This document shows positions 6,125 to 11,815 of a stretch of 11,815 nucleotides of DNA, piece after piece. Position 1 is the stretch's first letter. Every line of letters starts with the position of its first letter. The position numbers were made by a program, and so were the translations under genes. The stretch is taken from positions 1 to 11,815 of the forward strand of contig DATGLE010000030.1 of NCBI GenBank assembly GCA_035294325.1, read 5' to 3'. The notes beneath the pieces are model-generated. The model ran no database searches. It had not been told where the DNA came from and saw only the letters and a program-made list of their open reading frames with translations. The stretch is from DATGLE01 sp035294325 (GTDB lineage: Bacteria > Chloroflexota > Ktedonobacteria > Ktedonobacterales > Ktedonobacteraceae).

Positions 6125-6859
6125 ATGTTCAGCAATTGCCGGCAGGTAGGTCAGACAGCGCGGCGCCACCGGACGAGGCCGCGGGACGTATGCTGGTTGC
6201 CTGGAGGTATGGTTCTTGTGCTGCTGGTCGCTCTGGCACAGGTCGCAACCGCGTGCAGCCTCTATACCGTCAGGCCGCTCAACGCATCCAGTAATCAAAC
6301 GAGCATTCAAAGCAATCAGTTCGATCAGAATTTCAATCCGAGCAGCTACGTGCAGGGGATCTGGGCGCGCCGGGTGGTCCCCACCGTCATGAACAGAGCC
6401 ACCGATCTCCCGACCGTGCTGGAGGCGTTGCAGGCCAACGCAACCGAAGCGGAGCGGCGCTTCGCCAACCAGTCGTCCGACGGCGTTTACAATTTTATGG
6501 TCAAGGGCCGTGGCAAGGTAGTCGCGCTTAATGCGAGTTCAAGCGACCGGCTCATTACCATTCAATTACCTGGATACAAAGGACAGACGACCATCCTCAT
6601 GCAGATCGGGCCGGTAATCTTCGGCACCGCCCTCAGGGATAGCCTCGGTTTCATCAATTTCAATCAGTTTTCCAACCAGGTGCAGTATCAGCAGGTTTCC
6701 GATGCGCTGAATGCACAGGCGGCGCGCGACTTGCGTGGCATCGATTTCACGGCGCTACAGGGCAAGATGATTACATTCTATGGCGCATTTACCTTCGTCA
6801 CGCTCCAGCAGATTAATATAACACCCGTGAAGGTAGTCGCGGGAGGGGGTGGCGCATGA
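6125..6859 (+). CDS. DUF2291 family lipoprotein, first gene of the CUT2 operon
   Basis: Predicted membrane-anchored lipoprotein of unknown function. I recognise the DUF2291 pattern: FNPSSYVQGIWARRVVPTVM near the anchor, RATDLPTVLEAL, then IGPVIFGTALRDSLGFINFN, a QYQQVSDALN segment, and GKMITFYGAFTF before the final ITPVKV. This family is often encoded inside ribose-class sugar importer operons. I chose the ATG at 6125 (244 residues) because GAGGTGA lies 7 nt upstream; an in-frame ATG at 6104 would add seven residues and bury that site. The signal has a long, arginine-rich n-region (about 28 residues), a hydrophobic stretch and lipobox ATAC with Cys44. It overlaps the ATPase gene by ATGA. Its place as promoter-proximal gene implies a role in the importer, perhaps assembly or substrate delivery; that is inference. 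Confidence 0.88.
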   Translation: MFSNCRQVGQTARRHRTRPRDVCWLPGGMVLVLLVALAQVATACSLYTVRPLNASSNQTSIQSNQFDQNFNPSSYVQGIWARRVVPTVMNRATDLPTVLEALQANATEAERRFANQSSDGVYNFMVKGRGKVVALNASSSDRLITIQLPGYKGQTTILMQIGPVIFGTALRDSLGFINFNQFSNQVQYQQVSDALNAQAARDLRGIDFTALQGKMITFYGAFTFVTLQQINITPVKVVAGGGGA

Positions 6860-8391
6860 CACAAACGGAGGGATCAGATAGCGTCATTCTGCGCGCCGAA
6901 CGCATAACAAAAATCTATGATGGCACAATCGCATTGAACAACGTCGACTTCAACGTCTATCGCGGCAAGATCAACATTCTCGTCGGCGAAAACGGGGCGG
7001 GCAAATCGACGTTGATGAAGATTCTTGCCGGGGCGGAACAGCCGACCGCTGGCCGCCTCCTGCTCGATGGCGAAACTGTAGAGTTCAAATCGCCGCGCGA
7101 TGCCGCAAGGCATAAGATCGGGATTATTTACCAGGAATTGAGCCTGTTTCCTAATCTGACCGTAGCGGAAAACATCTTTATGAACCGCGAGCGCACCAGC
7201 TACGGCGTGATGATCGATAGCAAAGCGCAGCAGGCAGAGACCCGCAGGCTTATGGAACGCCTGGAGCAGAGCATCGATCCGCAGGAGCTGGTTGGCAACC
7301 TGCGATTGGGACAGCAACAGATCGTCGAGATTGCCAGGGCGCTGATTGAAGATGTACGCATTCTCATCATGGATGAACCAACCTCCGCGCTTACCAATGC
7401 AGAAGTTGAGATGCTGTTTGGCATTATTCGAGAACTGAAAGCGCAGGGTGTATCCATCGTCTATATCTCGCATAAGATGGATGAAATTCAGCAGATAGGC
7501 GATTACATCACTGTGCTGCGCGATAGCCGCCTGATTGCCGAGGCGCCGGTCTCCGCCATCGACACGAGCTGGATAGTTACATCCATGATCGGGCGCGATA
7601 TTCAGCGCGTCTATGTGCATGAGCGGCATGCATTCGGCAGGGAGCGGCTCAGAGTTGAGAGCATGACGCTGCCCCGGCCAGAGGGCGGCTACCTGCTCGA
7701 TGGTGTCTCGTTCTCTCTGCGCGGCGGCGAAATCCTGGGCCTCTACGGATTGATGGGCGCTGGTCGTACAGAATTGCTCGAATGCCTGATGGCGCTGCGT
7801 CCCGAAGCCAGTGGTAGAGTCTGGATCGACGGCAAAGAGGTCAAAGCGAGCAATATTCTCCAGCGCATGCGCCAGGGCCTGGCCTTTATTCCCGAGGACC
7901 GGCAGCGCGAAGGATTATTTCAGCCGCTTTCGGTCATGGATAACATCGTCATCGCCAGTTTAAGCGCCTATCTCCGGGCATTCTTTCTTTCAGCGCGCAA
8001 GGAAAAGGCGGCTGTTACGCGGCTCATCGATGAACTCGCCATCAAGGCTGCTGGCCTGCAAGCTCCAATCACCTCGCTAAGCGGCGGCAACCAGCAAAAG
8101 GTCGTCGTTGCCAGGAATTTGCTCACGCGGCCAAAGGTATTACTCATGGATGAACCGACGCGCGGCATCGATATCGGCGCCAAGGCCGATATGTTCAGGT
8201 TGATGAGCCAGCTCGCCGCCGAGGGGTTAGGGATCATATTTGTGTCATCGGAACTGCGTGAAGTGCTGGCGATAGCTGACCGGATACTGGTGCTGGCGAA
8301 GGGACGCATCACCGCCACGTTCACCCATGAGGAAGCCACCGAGCAGGCGCTGGTTGAAGCATCATCCGCGCTCGCCGCCGGCGCACTTTAG
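6856..8391 (+). CDS. CUT2 sugar ABC importer ATPase with two nucleotide-binding domains (RbsA/MglA/XylG-type)
   Basis: Cytoplasmic ATPase that powers a monosaccharide importer; both ATPase domains are in one chain, so no second subunit is needed. Of the 511 residues, domain 1 has Walker A GENGAGKS (44-51), a signature LRLGQQQ near 149 and Walker B LIMDEPTSAL near 170-179. Domain 2 has the degenerate Walker A GLMGAGRTE (near 298-306) that lacks the lysine, as is normal for CUT2 ATPases. It also has signature LSGGNQQK near 408 and Walker B LLMDEPTRGID near 430. The length is typical. It overlaps the DUF2291 gene by 4 bp, and the permease gene follows after 18 bp. The family is certain. Substrate cannot be read from the ATPase; ribose, another pentose or a polyol such as erythritol all remain possible. 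Confidence 0.96.
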   Translation: MTQTEGSDSVILRAERITKIYDGTIALNNVDFNVYRGKINILVGENGAGKSTLMKILAGAEQPTAGRLLLDGETVEFKSPRDAARHKIGIIYQELSLFPNLTVAENIFMNRERTSYGVMIDSKAQQAETRRLMERLEQSIDPQELVGNLRLGQQQIVEIARALIEDVRILIMDEPTSALTNAEVEMLFGIIRELKAQGVSIVYISHKMDEIQQIGDYITVLRDSRLIAEAPVSAIDTSWIVTSMIGRDIQRVYVHERHAFGRERLRVESMTLPRPEGGYLLDGVSFSLRGGEILGLYGLMGAGRTELLECLMALRPEASGRVWIDGKEVKASNILQRMRQGLAFIPEDRQREGLFQPLSVMDNIVIASLSAYLRAFFLSARKEKAAVTRLIDELAIKAAGLQAPITSLSGGNQQKVVVARNLLTRPKVLLMDEPTRGIDIGAKADMFRLMSQLAAEGLGIIFVSSELREVLAIADRILVLAKGRITATFTHEEATEQALVEASSALAAGAL

Positions 8392-8409
8392 CAAGAGGAG
8401 ATACACACC

Positions 8410-9516
8410 ATGAGGAATATACCGTCAACAACGCGACCGGGGATGGAGGAGCAGCCAGTAGAGCATGCGCGTGGGCGAGCAAACATCCTCACCTTATTCC
8501 AGCAGCGACGTTTCGGCATGCTGCTCTTACAATTGAGAGCCTTCATTGCTCTCTTCATCATTATCGTTATTTTTGCTTTCCTCTCGCCCAGTTTTCTCAC
8601 AGTAAGCGACATTATTATCAATATCGATCATGCCTCCATTTACGCTATTCTGGCTATTGGCTCATCGTTTGCCATTCTCACCGGTGGTATTGACCTCTCG
8701 GTAGGTTCGATTGTTGGTCTGGCGGGCATGATCGCCGGAGGACTGATCTATCAAGGGCTGGTGCTGCCGATGTTCGGGGTAGTGGTCTACTTCAATGTGT
8801 GGATCATCATTCTTATCGCCCTGCTGGTAGGAGCGCTGATTGGTTTCATCAATGGCTGGATCATTACCCGCTTTAACGTTGTGCCTTTCATCGCCACGCT
8901 GGGTATGCTCTATGCGGCGCGTGGACTGGCTTTGCTGACATCGAATGGCGCGACATTTCCCAATCTGTCCGGCGATCCAACCCTCGGCAATACCGGATTT
9001 CCCTTTCTTGGCAGCGGGCTGATCCTCGGTATACCGATGCCTATCTGGCTCATGGTAGTGATTGGGATCATCGCGGCTTTCGTCGCCAAAAAAACACCCT
9101 TCGGACGGCGCGTCTACGGCATTGGTGGCAATGAACGCGCAGCGGAGCTTTCTGGCGTGCGTGTCAATCGGGTGAAACTGATCGTATACATCATCTCCGG
9201 CGTCTGCGCCGCCCTGGCCGGCCTGATTATTGCCTCCCAGTTGCAGGCTGCCCAGCCAGAAGCCGGCGATGCCTATGAACTGACGGCTATCGCGGCTGTC
9301 GTTCTGGGCGGCACGTCGCTCTTTGGAGGAAGAGGAACAATTGGTGGCAGCATCATCGGTGCATTTGTTATCAGTGTGCTCAGCGATGGGCTGGTGCTGA
9401 TCGGCGTATCGGCTTTCTGGCAGATGGTGATTAAGGGGGTGGTCATCGTGCTGGCGGTGGTTATCGATCAGGTCCAGGTGAGAATCCAGCGCCGGGCGAT
9501 GCTGGCAAAGGCGTGA
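8410..9516 (+). CDS. CUT2 sugar ABC importer permease (RbsC-type)
   Basis: Inner-membrane permease that would form a homodimeric channel with the double ATPase encoded just upstream. The 368 residues begin with about 35 hydrophilic residues, longer than in E. coli RbsC, followed by many membrane segments. Family marks are GGIDLSVGSIVGLAGMIAGG (from about 92), TRFNVVPFIATLGMLYAARG, the cytoplasmic GRRVYGIGGNERAAELSGV loop that contacts the ATPase, and AVVLGGTSLFGGRGTIGGS. This is the BPD_transp_2 pattern. AAGAGGAG lies 9 nt before the ATG. The gene is followed by an unusual 226-bp spacer before the binding protein gene, so its message end may be processed or protected there. Confidence 0.95.
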   Translation: MRNIPSTTRPGMEEQPVEHARGRANILTLFQQRRFGMLLLQLRAFIALFIIIVIFAFLSPSFLTVSDIIINIDHASIYAILAIGSSFAILTGGIDLSVGSIVGLAGMIAGGLIYQGLVLPMFGVVVYFNVWIIILIALLVGALIGFINGWIITRFNVVPFIATLGMLYAARGLALLTSNGATFPNLSGDPTLGNTGFPFLGSGLILGIPMPIWLMVVIGIIAAFVAKKTPFGRRVYGIGGNERAAELSGVRVNRVKLIVYIISGVCAALAGLIIASQLQAAQPEAGDAYELTAIAAVVLGGTSLFGGRGTIGGSIIGAFVISVLSDGLVLIGVSAFWQMVIKGVVIVLAVVIDQVQVRIQRRAMLAKA

Positions 9517-9572
9517 AAGCGGCCACCTTCTCAGACCGGGCGTTCGCGCGGCGGAGTCGCGCAGCGAATATA

Positions 9573-9619
9573 TATTGTTGTGTACAAAATGTGCACGGCA
9601 CATTTTGTACACAACAATA
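9573..9619 (+). repeat. Perfect 22-bp inverted repeat (3-nt loop) between permease and binding protein genes
   Basis: Arms at 9573-9594 and 9598-9619 are fully complementary and separated only by ACG. Each arm contains TGTACA and an AAAA/TTTT run. It starts 56 bp after the permease stop. No T run follows on either strand, so it is not a classical intrinsic terminator, and I see no target-site duplication that would mark a small mobile element. In RNA it would be a very stable hairpin. Likely roles are message stabilisation or processing between permease and binding protein; as DNA it could also be a protein site. Confidence 0.85.
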
Positions 9620-9621
9620 CC

Positions 9622-9742
9622 AGAGGAGGCAAGCGCCTGTGGTGCGAGCCGAAGAAAGGAGGTGAGACGAGAAAGACAGAGAGGACTTCAATGTTGAAGG
9701 CCAGGTCAACCCTATGAGCAGGCAAGAGGAGGTCATACTTTG
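9622..9742 (+). promoter_or_regulatory. Leader with repeated Shine-Dalgarno motifs and three tiny reading frames
   Basis: Within about 120 nt after the hairpin there are four purine-rich ribosome-site motifs: AGAGGAGG (9622-9629), AGAAAGGAGGTGA (9653-9665), AGAGAGG (9678-9684) and AAGAGGAGG (9724-9732). Tiny frames fit some of them. 9639-9665 (GTG start, 8 codons) lies 9 nt after the first motif. 9691-9717 (ATG, 8 codons) lies 6 nt after the third. 9714-9743 (ATG, 9 codons) overlaps the second frame by ATGA and overlaps the binding protein ATG by TGATG. Whether any is translated is unknown. The strongest motif, at 9653-9665, has no start codon at normal distance. Confidence 0.4.
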
Positions 9743-10762
9743 ATGTTCAACGCAGAAAGGCAGAAGGAACAATTGATGAAAAGTCAACGCATGGTTCATA
9801 TGCTGGTGGTTGTCTTGCTGGCAGTGCTGGCACTGGCCGGCTGCGGGCAGTCTTCGACAACGCAATCCGCCAGTTCCACCGCTACGACAGGTGGCGGCAA
9901 GAAGCTCATCGTCATCATCACACCATCGCCCGCCAACGTATTTTTCAAGGCCGAGGCCGATGCCGCAAACGCGGAGGCACATGCACTGGGCTACAGCACA
10001 CTGGTGCTCTCACATGACGATGATGTGAACAAGCAGAATCAGGAAATTGACACCGCGATAGCGCGCCATGCTTCCGCTATTATTCTTGATAATGCCGGCG
10101 CCGATGCTTCCGTAGCTGCTGTGCAGAAGGCCAAAAGCGCCGGTATCCCCTGTTTCCTGATCGACCGTGAAATCAATGCCAATGGCATCGCAGCCGCCCA
10201 GATCGTCTCAAACAATGCGCAGGGGGCGCAGTTAGGCGGTCAGGAGTTTGTCAAACTGATGGGCGCAAAGGGAAATTATGCCGAGCTGGTGGGCCTGGCC
10301 TCGGATACCAATGCTGCGGTACGTTCTCAGGGCTTCCACAGCATCATCGATCAGTATCCGAATATGCATATGGTCGCGCGACAGAATGCCGATTGGGACC
10401 AGACCAAAGCGTTCCAGGTGATGCAGACCATTATTCAGGCCCATCATGACCTGCAAGGCGTGATCTCTGGCAACGATACGATGGCGCTTGGAGCATGGGC
10501 AGCGCTGCAAGAGGCGCACATGACCAATGTGATTGTCGTTGGTTTCGATGGCAATCCGTATGTCATCGATTCGATCAAGAAGGGCGGCATTAAAGCGACG
10601 GTGCTGCAACCGGCTGCACAGCTTGCGAAGATGGCGGTTGACGAAGCGAGCCAGTACATCAAGACCGGATCAACGGGCAAGCCCGAAAAGCAATTAATCG
10701 ACTGCGTACTCGTTACAGCCGCAAATGCGGACCAGTTCGGCCTCTTCGGCCCCAAACAATAG
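9743..10762 (+). CDS. CUT2 sugar-binding lipoprotein (RbsB-type, Peripla_BP_4 family)
   Basis: Surface lipoprotein that captures a sugar for the importer encoded upstream. The lipobox is LAGC (Cys34 from this start), followed by a Ser/Thr-rich linker and a two-lobed type I fold. Residues corresponding to the ribose pocket of E. coli RbsB can be seen. They are the FF of SPANVFF, the DR of LIDRE, the Arg of AAVRSQG, the Asn of SGNDTM, the Asp of VGFDGN and the Gln of TVLQPA. The lobe residue that is Phe in RbsB appears as Trp in NADWDQTK. Ribose or a similar pentose or polyol is therefore likely, not proven. I chose ATG 9743 (339 residues) with AGGAGG 10 nt upstream. TTG 9740 and ATG 9776 are alternatives; the latter has AGAAGGA 7 nt upstream and a more standard signal peptide. 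A hairpin terminator follows. Confidence 0.94.
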   Translation: MFNAERQKEQLMKSQRMVHMLVVVLLAVLALAGCGQSSTTQSASSTATTGGGKKLIVIITPSPANVFFKAEADAANAEAHALGYSTLVLSHDDDVNKQNQEIDTAIARHASAIILDNAGADASVAAVQKAKSAGIPCFLIDREINANGIAAAQIVSNNAQGAQLGGQEFVKLMGAKGNYAELVGLASDTNAAVRSQGFHSIIDQYPNMHMVARQNADWDQTKAFQVMQTIIQAHHDLQGVISGNDTMALGAWAALQEAHMTNVIVVGFDGNPYVIDSIKKGGIKATVLQPAAQLAKMAVDEASQYIKTGSTGKPEKQLIDCVLVTAANADQFGLFGPKQ

Positions 10763-10777
10763 CGCGCAGAGCAGGCG

Positions 10778-10809
10778 AGAGCGCCGGAGAGCCAGATCTC
10801 CGGCGCTCT
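10778..10809 (+). terminator. GC-rich hairpin terminator of the CUT2 operon
   Basis: A perfect 13-bp stem (10778-10790 with 10797-10809) with a 6-nt loop starts 15 nt after the binding protein stop. A second short pairing of GCAG (10771-10774) with CTGC (10811-10814) can extend it. The tail TCTTCT is only partly T-rich, so termination may be incomplete. No other gene follows on this strand until the separate promoter near 10967. Confidence 0.75.
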
Positions 10810-10966
10810 TCTGCCCGCGAAATCTCCATATTCTCGTCTCCCTTCTCCCATCCTGCCACATTATGAATATACCAGAGAGCGTAATACCTTCACTATTGAA
10901 GGGTGTACCATCCGCACCAGTCCGTGATAAAGCGCGCAATTCCAGCGCTCCGCCACCCAGGTTCTA
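10810..10966. other. Non-coding spacer between the sugar operon terminator and the ribonuclease H promoter
   Basis: I see no credible gene. The only structure noted is a small hairpin, CCTTCA (10887-10892) with TGAAGG (10897-10902) and a 4-nt loop, without a T tract. The bases are less GC-rich than the flanking genes. Confidence 0.4.
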
Positions 10967-10975
10967 TGCTATACT
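10967..10975 (+). promoter_or_regulatory. Extended -10 promoter for the ribonuclease H gene
   Basis: The sequence TGCTATACT fits the extended -10 pattern TGnTATAAT with one mismatch. No -35 box is visible at the right distance, which extended -10 promoters tolerate. The predicted start point is near 10982, giving a leader of about 37 nt with no clear Shine-Dalgarno site. Confidence 0.5.
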
Positions 10976-11018
10976 TGGCGGTAGCAAAAGGTCATTCTGT
11001 GATTGAAAGTTATCGGTA

Positions 11019-11815
11019 ATGAGTGAAATACAAGAATCTTTAGAATGGCGTTCGGTGCTGGATGCCGTTGTCGATTGCGATATACGCGCCGCACTGCCAG
11101 CGCTGGATCAGCGTGGCGTGGTGGCCTATACCGATGGGGCCTGCATCAAAAACCCCGGCGGCCCCGCCGGGTGGAGCGCGCTGTTGTGGGCCGCGGTTGA
11201 TAGCGCGGATGGCAGGGTGCGCGCCGGTGCCCCCTGCCTGGAGCGCTACGGGCACATTCCCAGAGCGCCGACGACAACCAATAATCGTGCCGAGATTGCT
11301 GCCGTACTCGCCGTCCTTTCCCTCGCTCCACCGGCGCTCCCGCTCACCATCTATAGCGACAGCGAATACACGATCAAGGTAGCGCAGGGCGTCTACCAGA
11401 TGAAGGCCAACCCCGATCTATGGGCGATCTATCGCAAACTCCTCGGCTATCGCACGCAGCCGCCGGAGTTCATATGGGTGCGCGGACATGCCGGCCACCT
11501 GCATAACGAGCGCGCCGATGAACTCGCCGGTCTGGGCGCCTTCAACGGGGACCGCGCCGCCTACGAAGCCTGGCAGGCATCGCAGGCGCCAGAAGCGCAT
11601 AACAGCCTTCCCCCGGCTGAACTGCTGAGGATGCGTGAGCAGGCGCAGCGGCTCAAAGCGCTCTTTGAAACCATCTCACCTGATAGCTCCCGCGTGAGCG
11701 AGAAGGAGCGCCAGTTCATCAACGATATGGCGAAACGCCTGCAAAAGAACAACTTCGCGCCTACGGAGAAGCAGCGCGGCTGGCTGCGAGGGCTGGCGAC
11801 GAAATACAGGGTCTA
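11019..11815 (+). CDS. rnhA: Ribonuclease HI with extra C-terminal domain, cut or ending at right edge
   Basis: Cleaves the RNA strand of RNA-DNA hybrids, with roles in R-loop removal and primer removal. I translated 265 residues from the ATG at 11019; an in-frame stop at 11004 leaves this as the first ATG. The DEDD residues are D39 (AYTDGA), E92 (NRAE), D114 (YSDSE) and D167 (ERADELA), with the flexible-loop His157 in RGHAGH. The core is preceded by about 33 extra residues and followed by about 75 more (roughly 190-265). That tail is charged and contains SEKERQFINDMAKRL and APTEKQRGWLRGL. E. coli RNase HI is 155 residues, so both ends are extended. After the last codon only TA remains, so the protein may stop here (TAA or TAG) or continue. 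No Shine-Dalgarno site is evident. Confidence 0.93.
   Translation, partial: MSEIQESLEWRSVLDAVVDCDIRAALPALDQRGVVAYTDGACIKNPGGPAGWSALLWAAVDSADGRVRAGAPCLERYGHIPRAPTTTNNRAEIAAVLAVLSLAPPALPLTIYSDSEYTIKVAQGVYQMKANPDLWAIYRKLLGYRTQPPEFIWVRGHAGHLHNERADELAGLGAFNGDRAAYEAWQASQAPEAHNSLPPAELLRMREQAQRLKALFETISPDSSRVSEKERQFINDMAKRLQKNNFAPTEKQRGWLRGLATKYRV

Noticed and set aside
6874..7629. Minus-strand reading frame of 251 codons antisense to the sugar importer ATPase gene
   Set aside because: It is a shadow of a fully motif-supported ATPase, with no ribosome site or known fold.
8662..9612. Minus-strand reading frame of 316 codons antisense to the permease gene
   Set aside because: Its product is rich in His, Gln, Asp and Arg with no domain pattern, as expected for the complement of a membrane protein gene; it also runs through the inverted repeat.
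9573..9619. Intrinsic terminator or small mobile element for the perfect inverted repeat
   Set aside because: There is no T run on either strand, and no direct repeat flanks it as a target-site duplication.
1..11815. CRISPR array, tRNA or rRNA gene, insertion sequence, phage or defence genes
   Set aside because: No regularly spaced repeats, cloverleaf-like sequence, transposase or toxin-type motifs were seen; the coding content is two importers and ribonuclease H.

Overview
The window looks like a chromosomal stretch from a free-living, moderately GC-rich bacterium that takes up soluble organic nutrients. Lipoprotein-type binding proteins, strong AGGAGG ribosome sites and gene content would suit a Ktedonobacteria-like member of the Chloroflexota. 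That is an impression from protein style, not a demonstrated placement. No rRNA, tRNA, insertion sequence, integrase or CRISPR array was seen.

Layout. (1) Positions 1-5666, minus strand: a complete-looking Opp/Dpp-type ABC importer operon in the order binding lipoprotein, permease B, permease C, ATPase D, ATPase F. The F gene runs off the left edge. The last three junctions are tight: one 6-bp gap and two 4-bp ATGA overlaps. The 74-bp gap after the binding protein gene holds a strong hairpin. The binding protein has 24 tryptophans and an aromatic C-terminus, which suggests oligosaccharide rather than peptide as substrate. (2) Positions 5667-6124: an AT-rich divergent control region. It has a consensus promoter facing left, a near-consensus promoter facing right, and three TGAATWWWWATTCA-like palindromes placed just downstream of the two predicted start points. 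(3) Positions 6125-10762, plus strand: a ribose-class (CUT2) sugar importer operon. Its order is DUF2291 lipoprotein, double-domain ATPase, permease, an unusual 226-bp spacer, then the periplasmic-type binding lipoprotein, closed by a GC-rich hairpin terminator. The spacer holds a perfect 22-bp inverted repeat, several strong Shine-Dalgarno motifs and tiny overlapping reading frames. (4) Positions 11019 to the right edge: ribonuclease HI with an extra C-terminal domain, behind its own extended -10 promoter. Only 2 nt (TA) remain after the last whole codon, so it may end exactly at the edge.

How the genes work together. Two different importers are transcribed back to back and appear to share operator sites, so one regulator may control both. 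That is the most interesting inference here. No regulator, sugar kinase or catabolic enzyme is encoded in the window, so substrate and regulator must lie elsewhere. In each operon a stable hairpin separates the binding protein gene from the membrane protein genes, which fits the need for excess binding protein.
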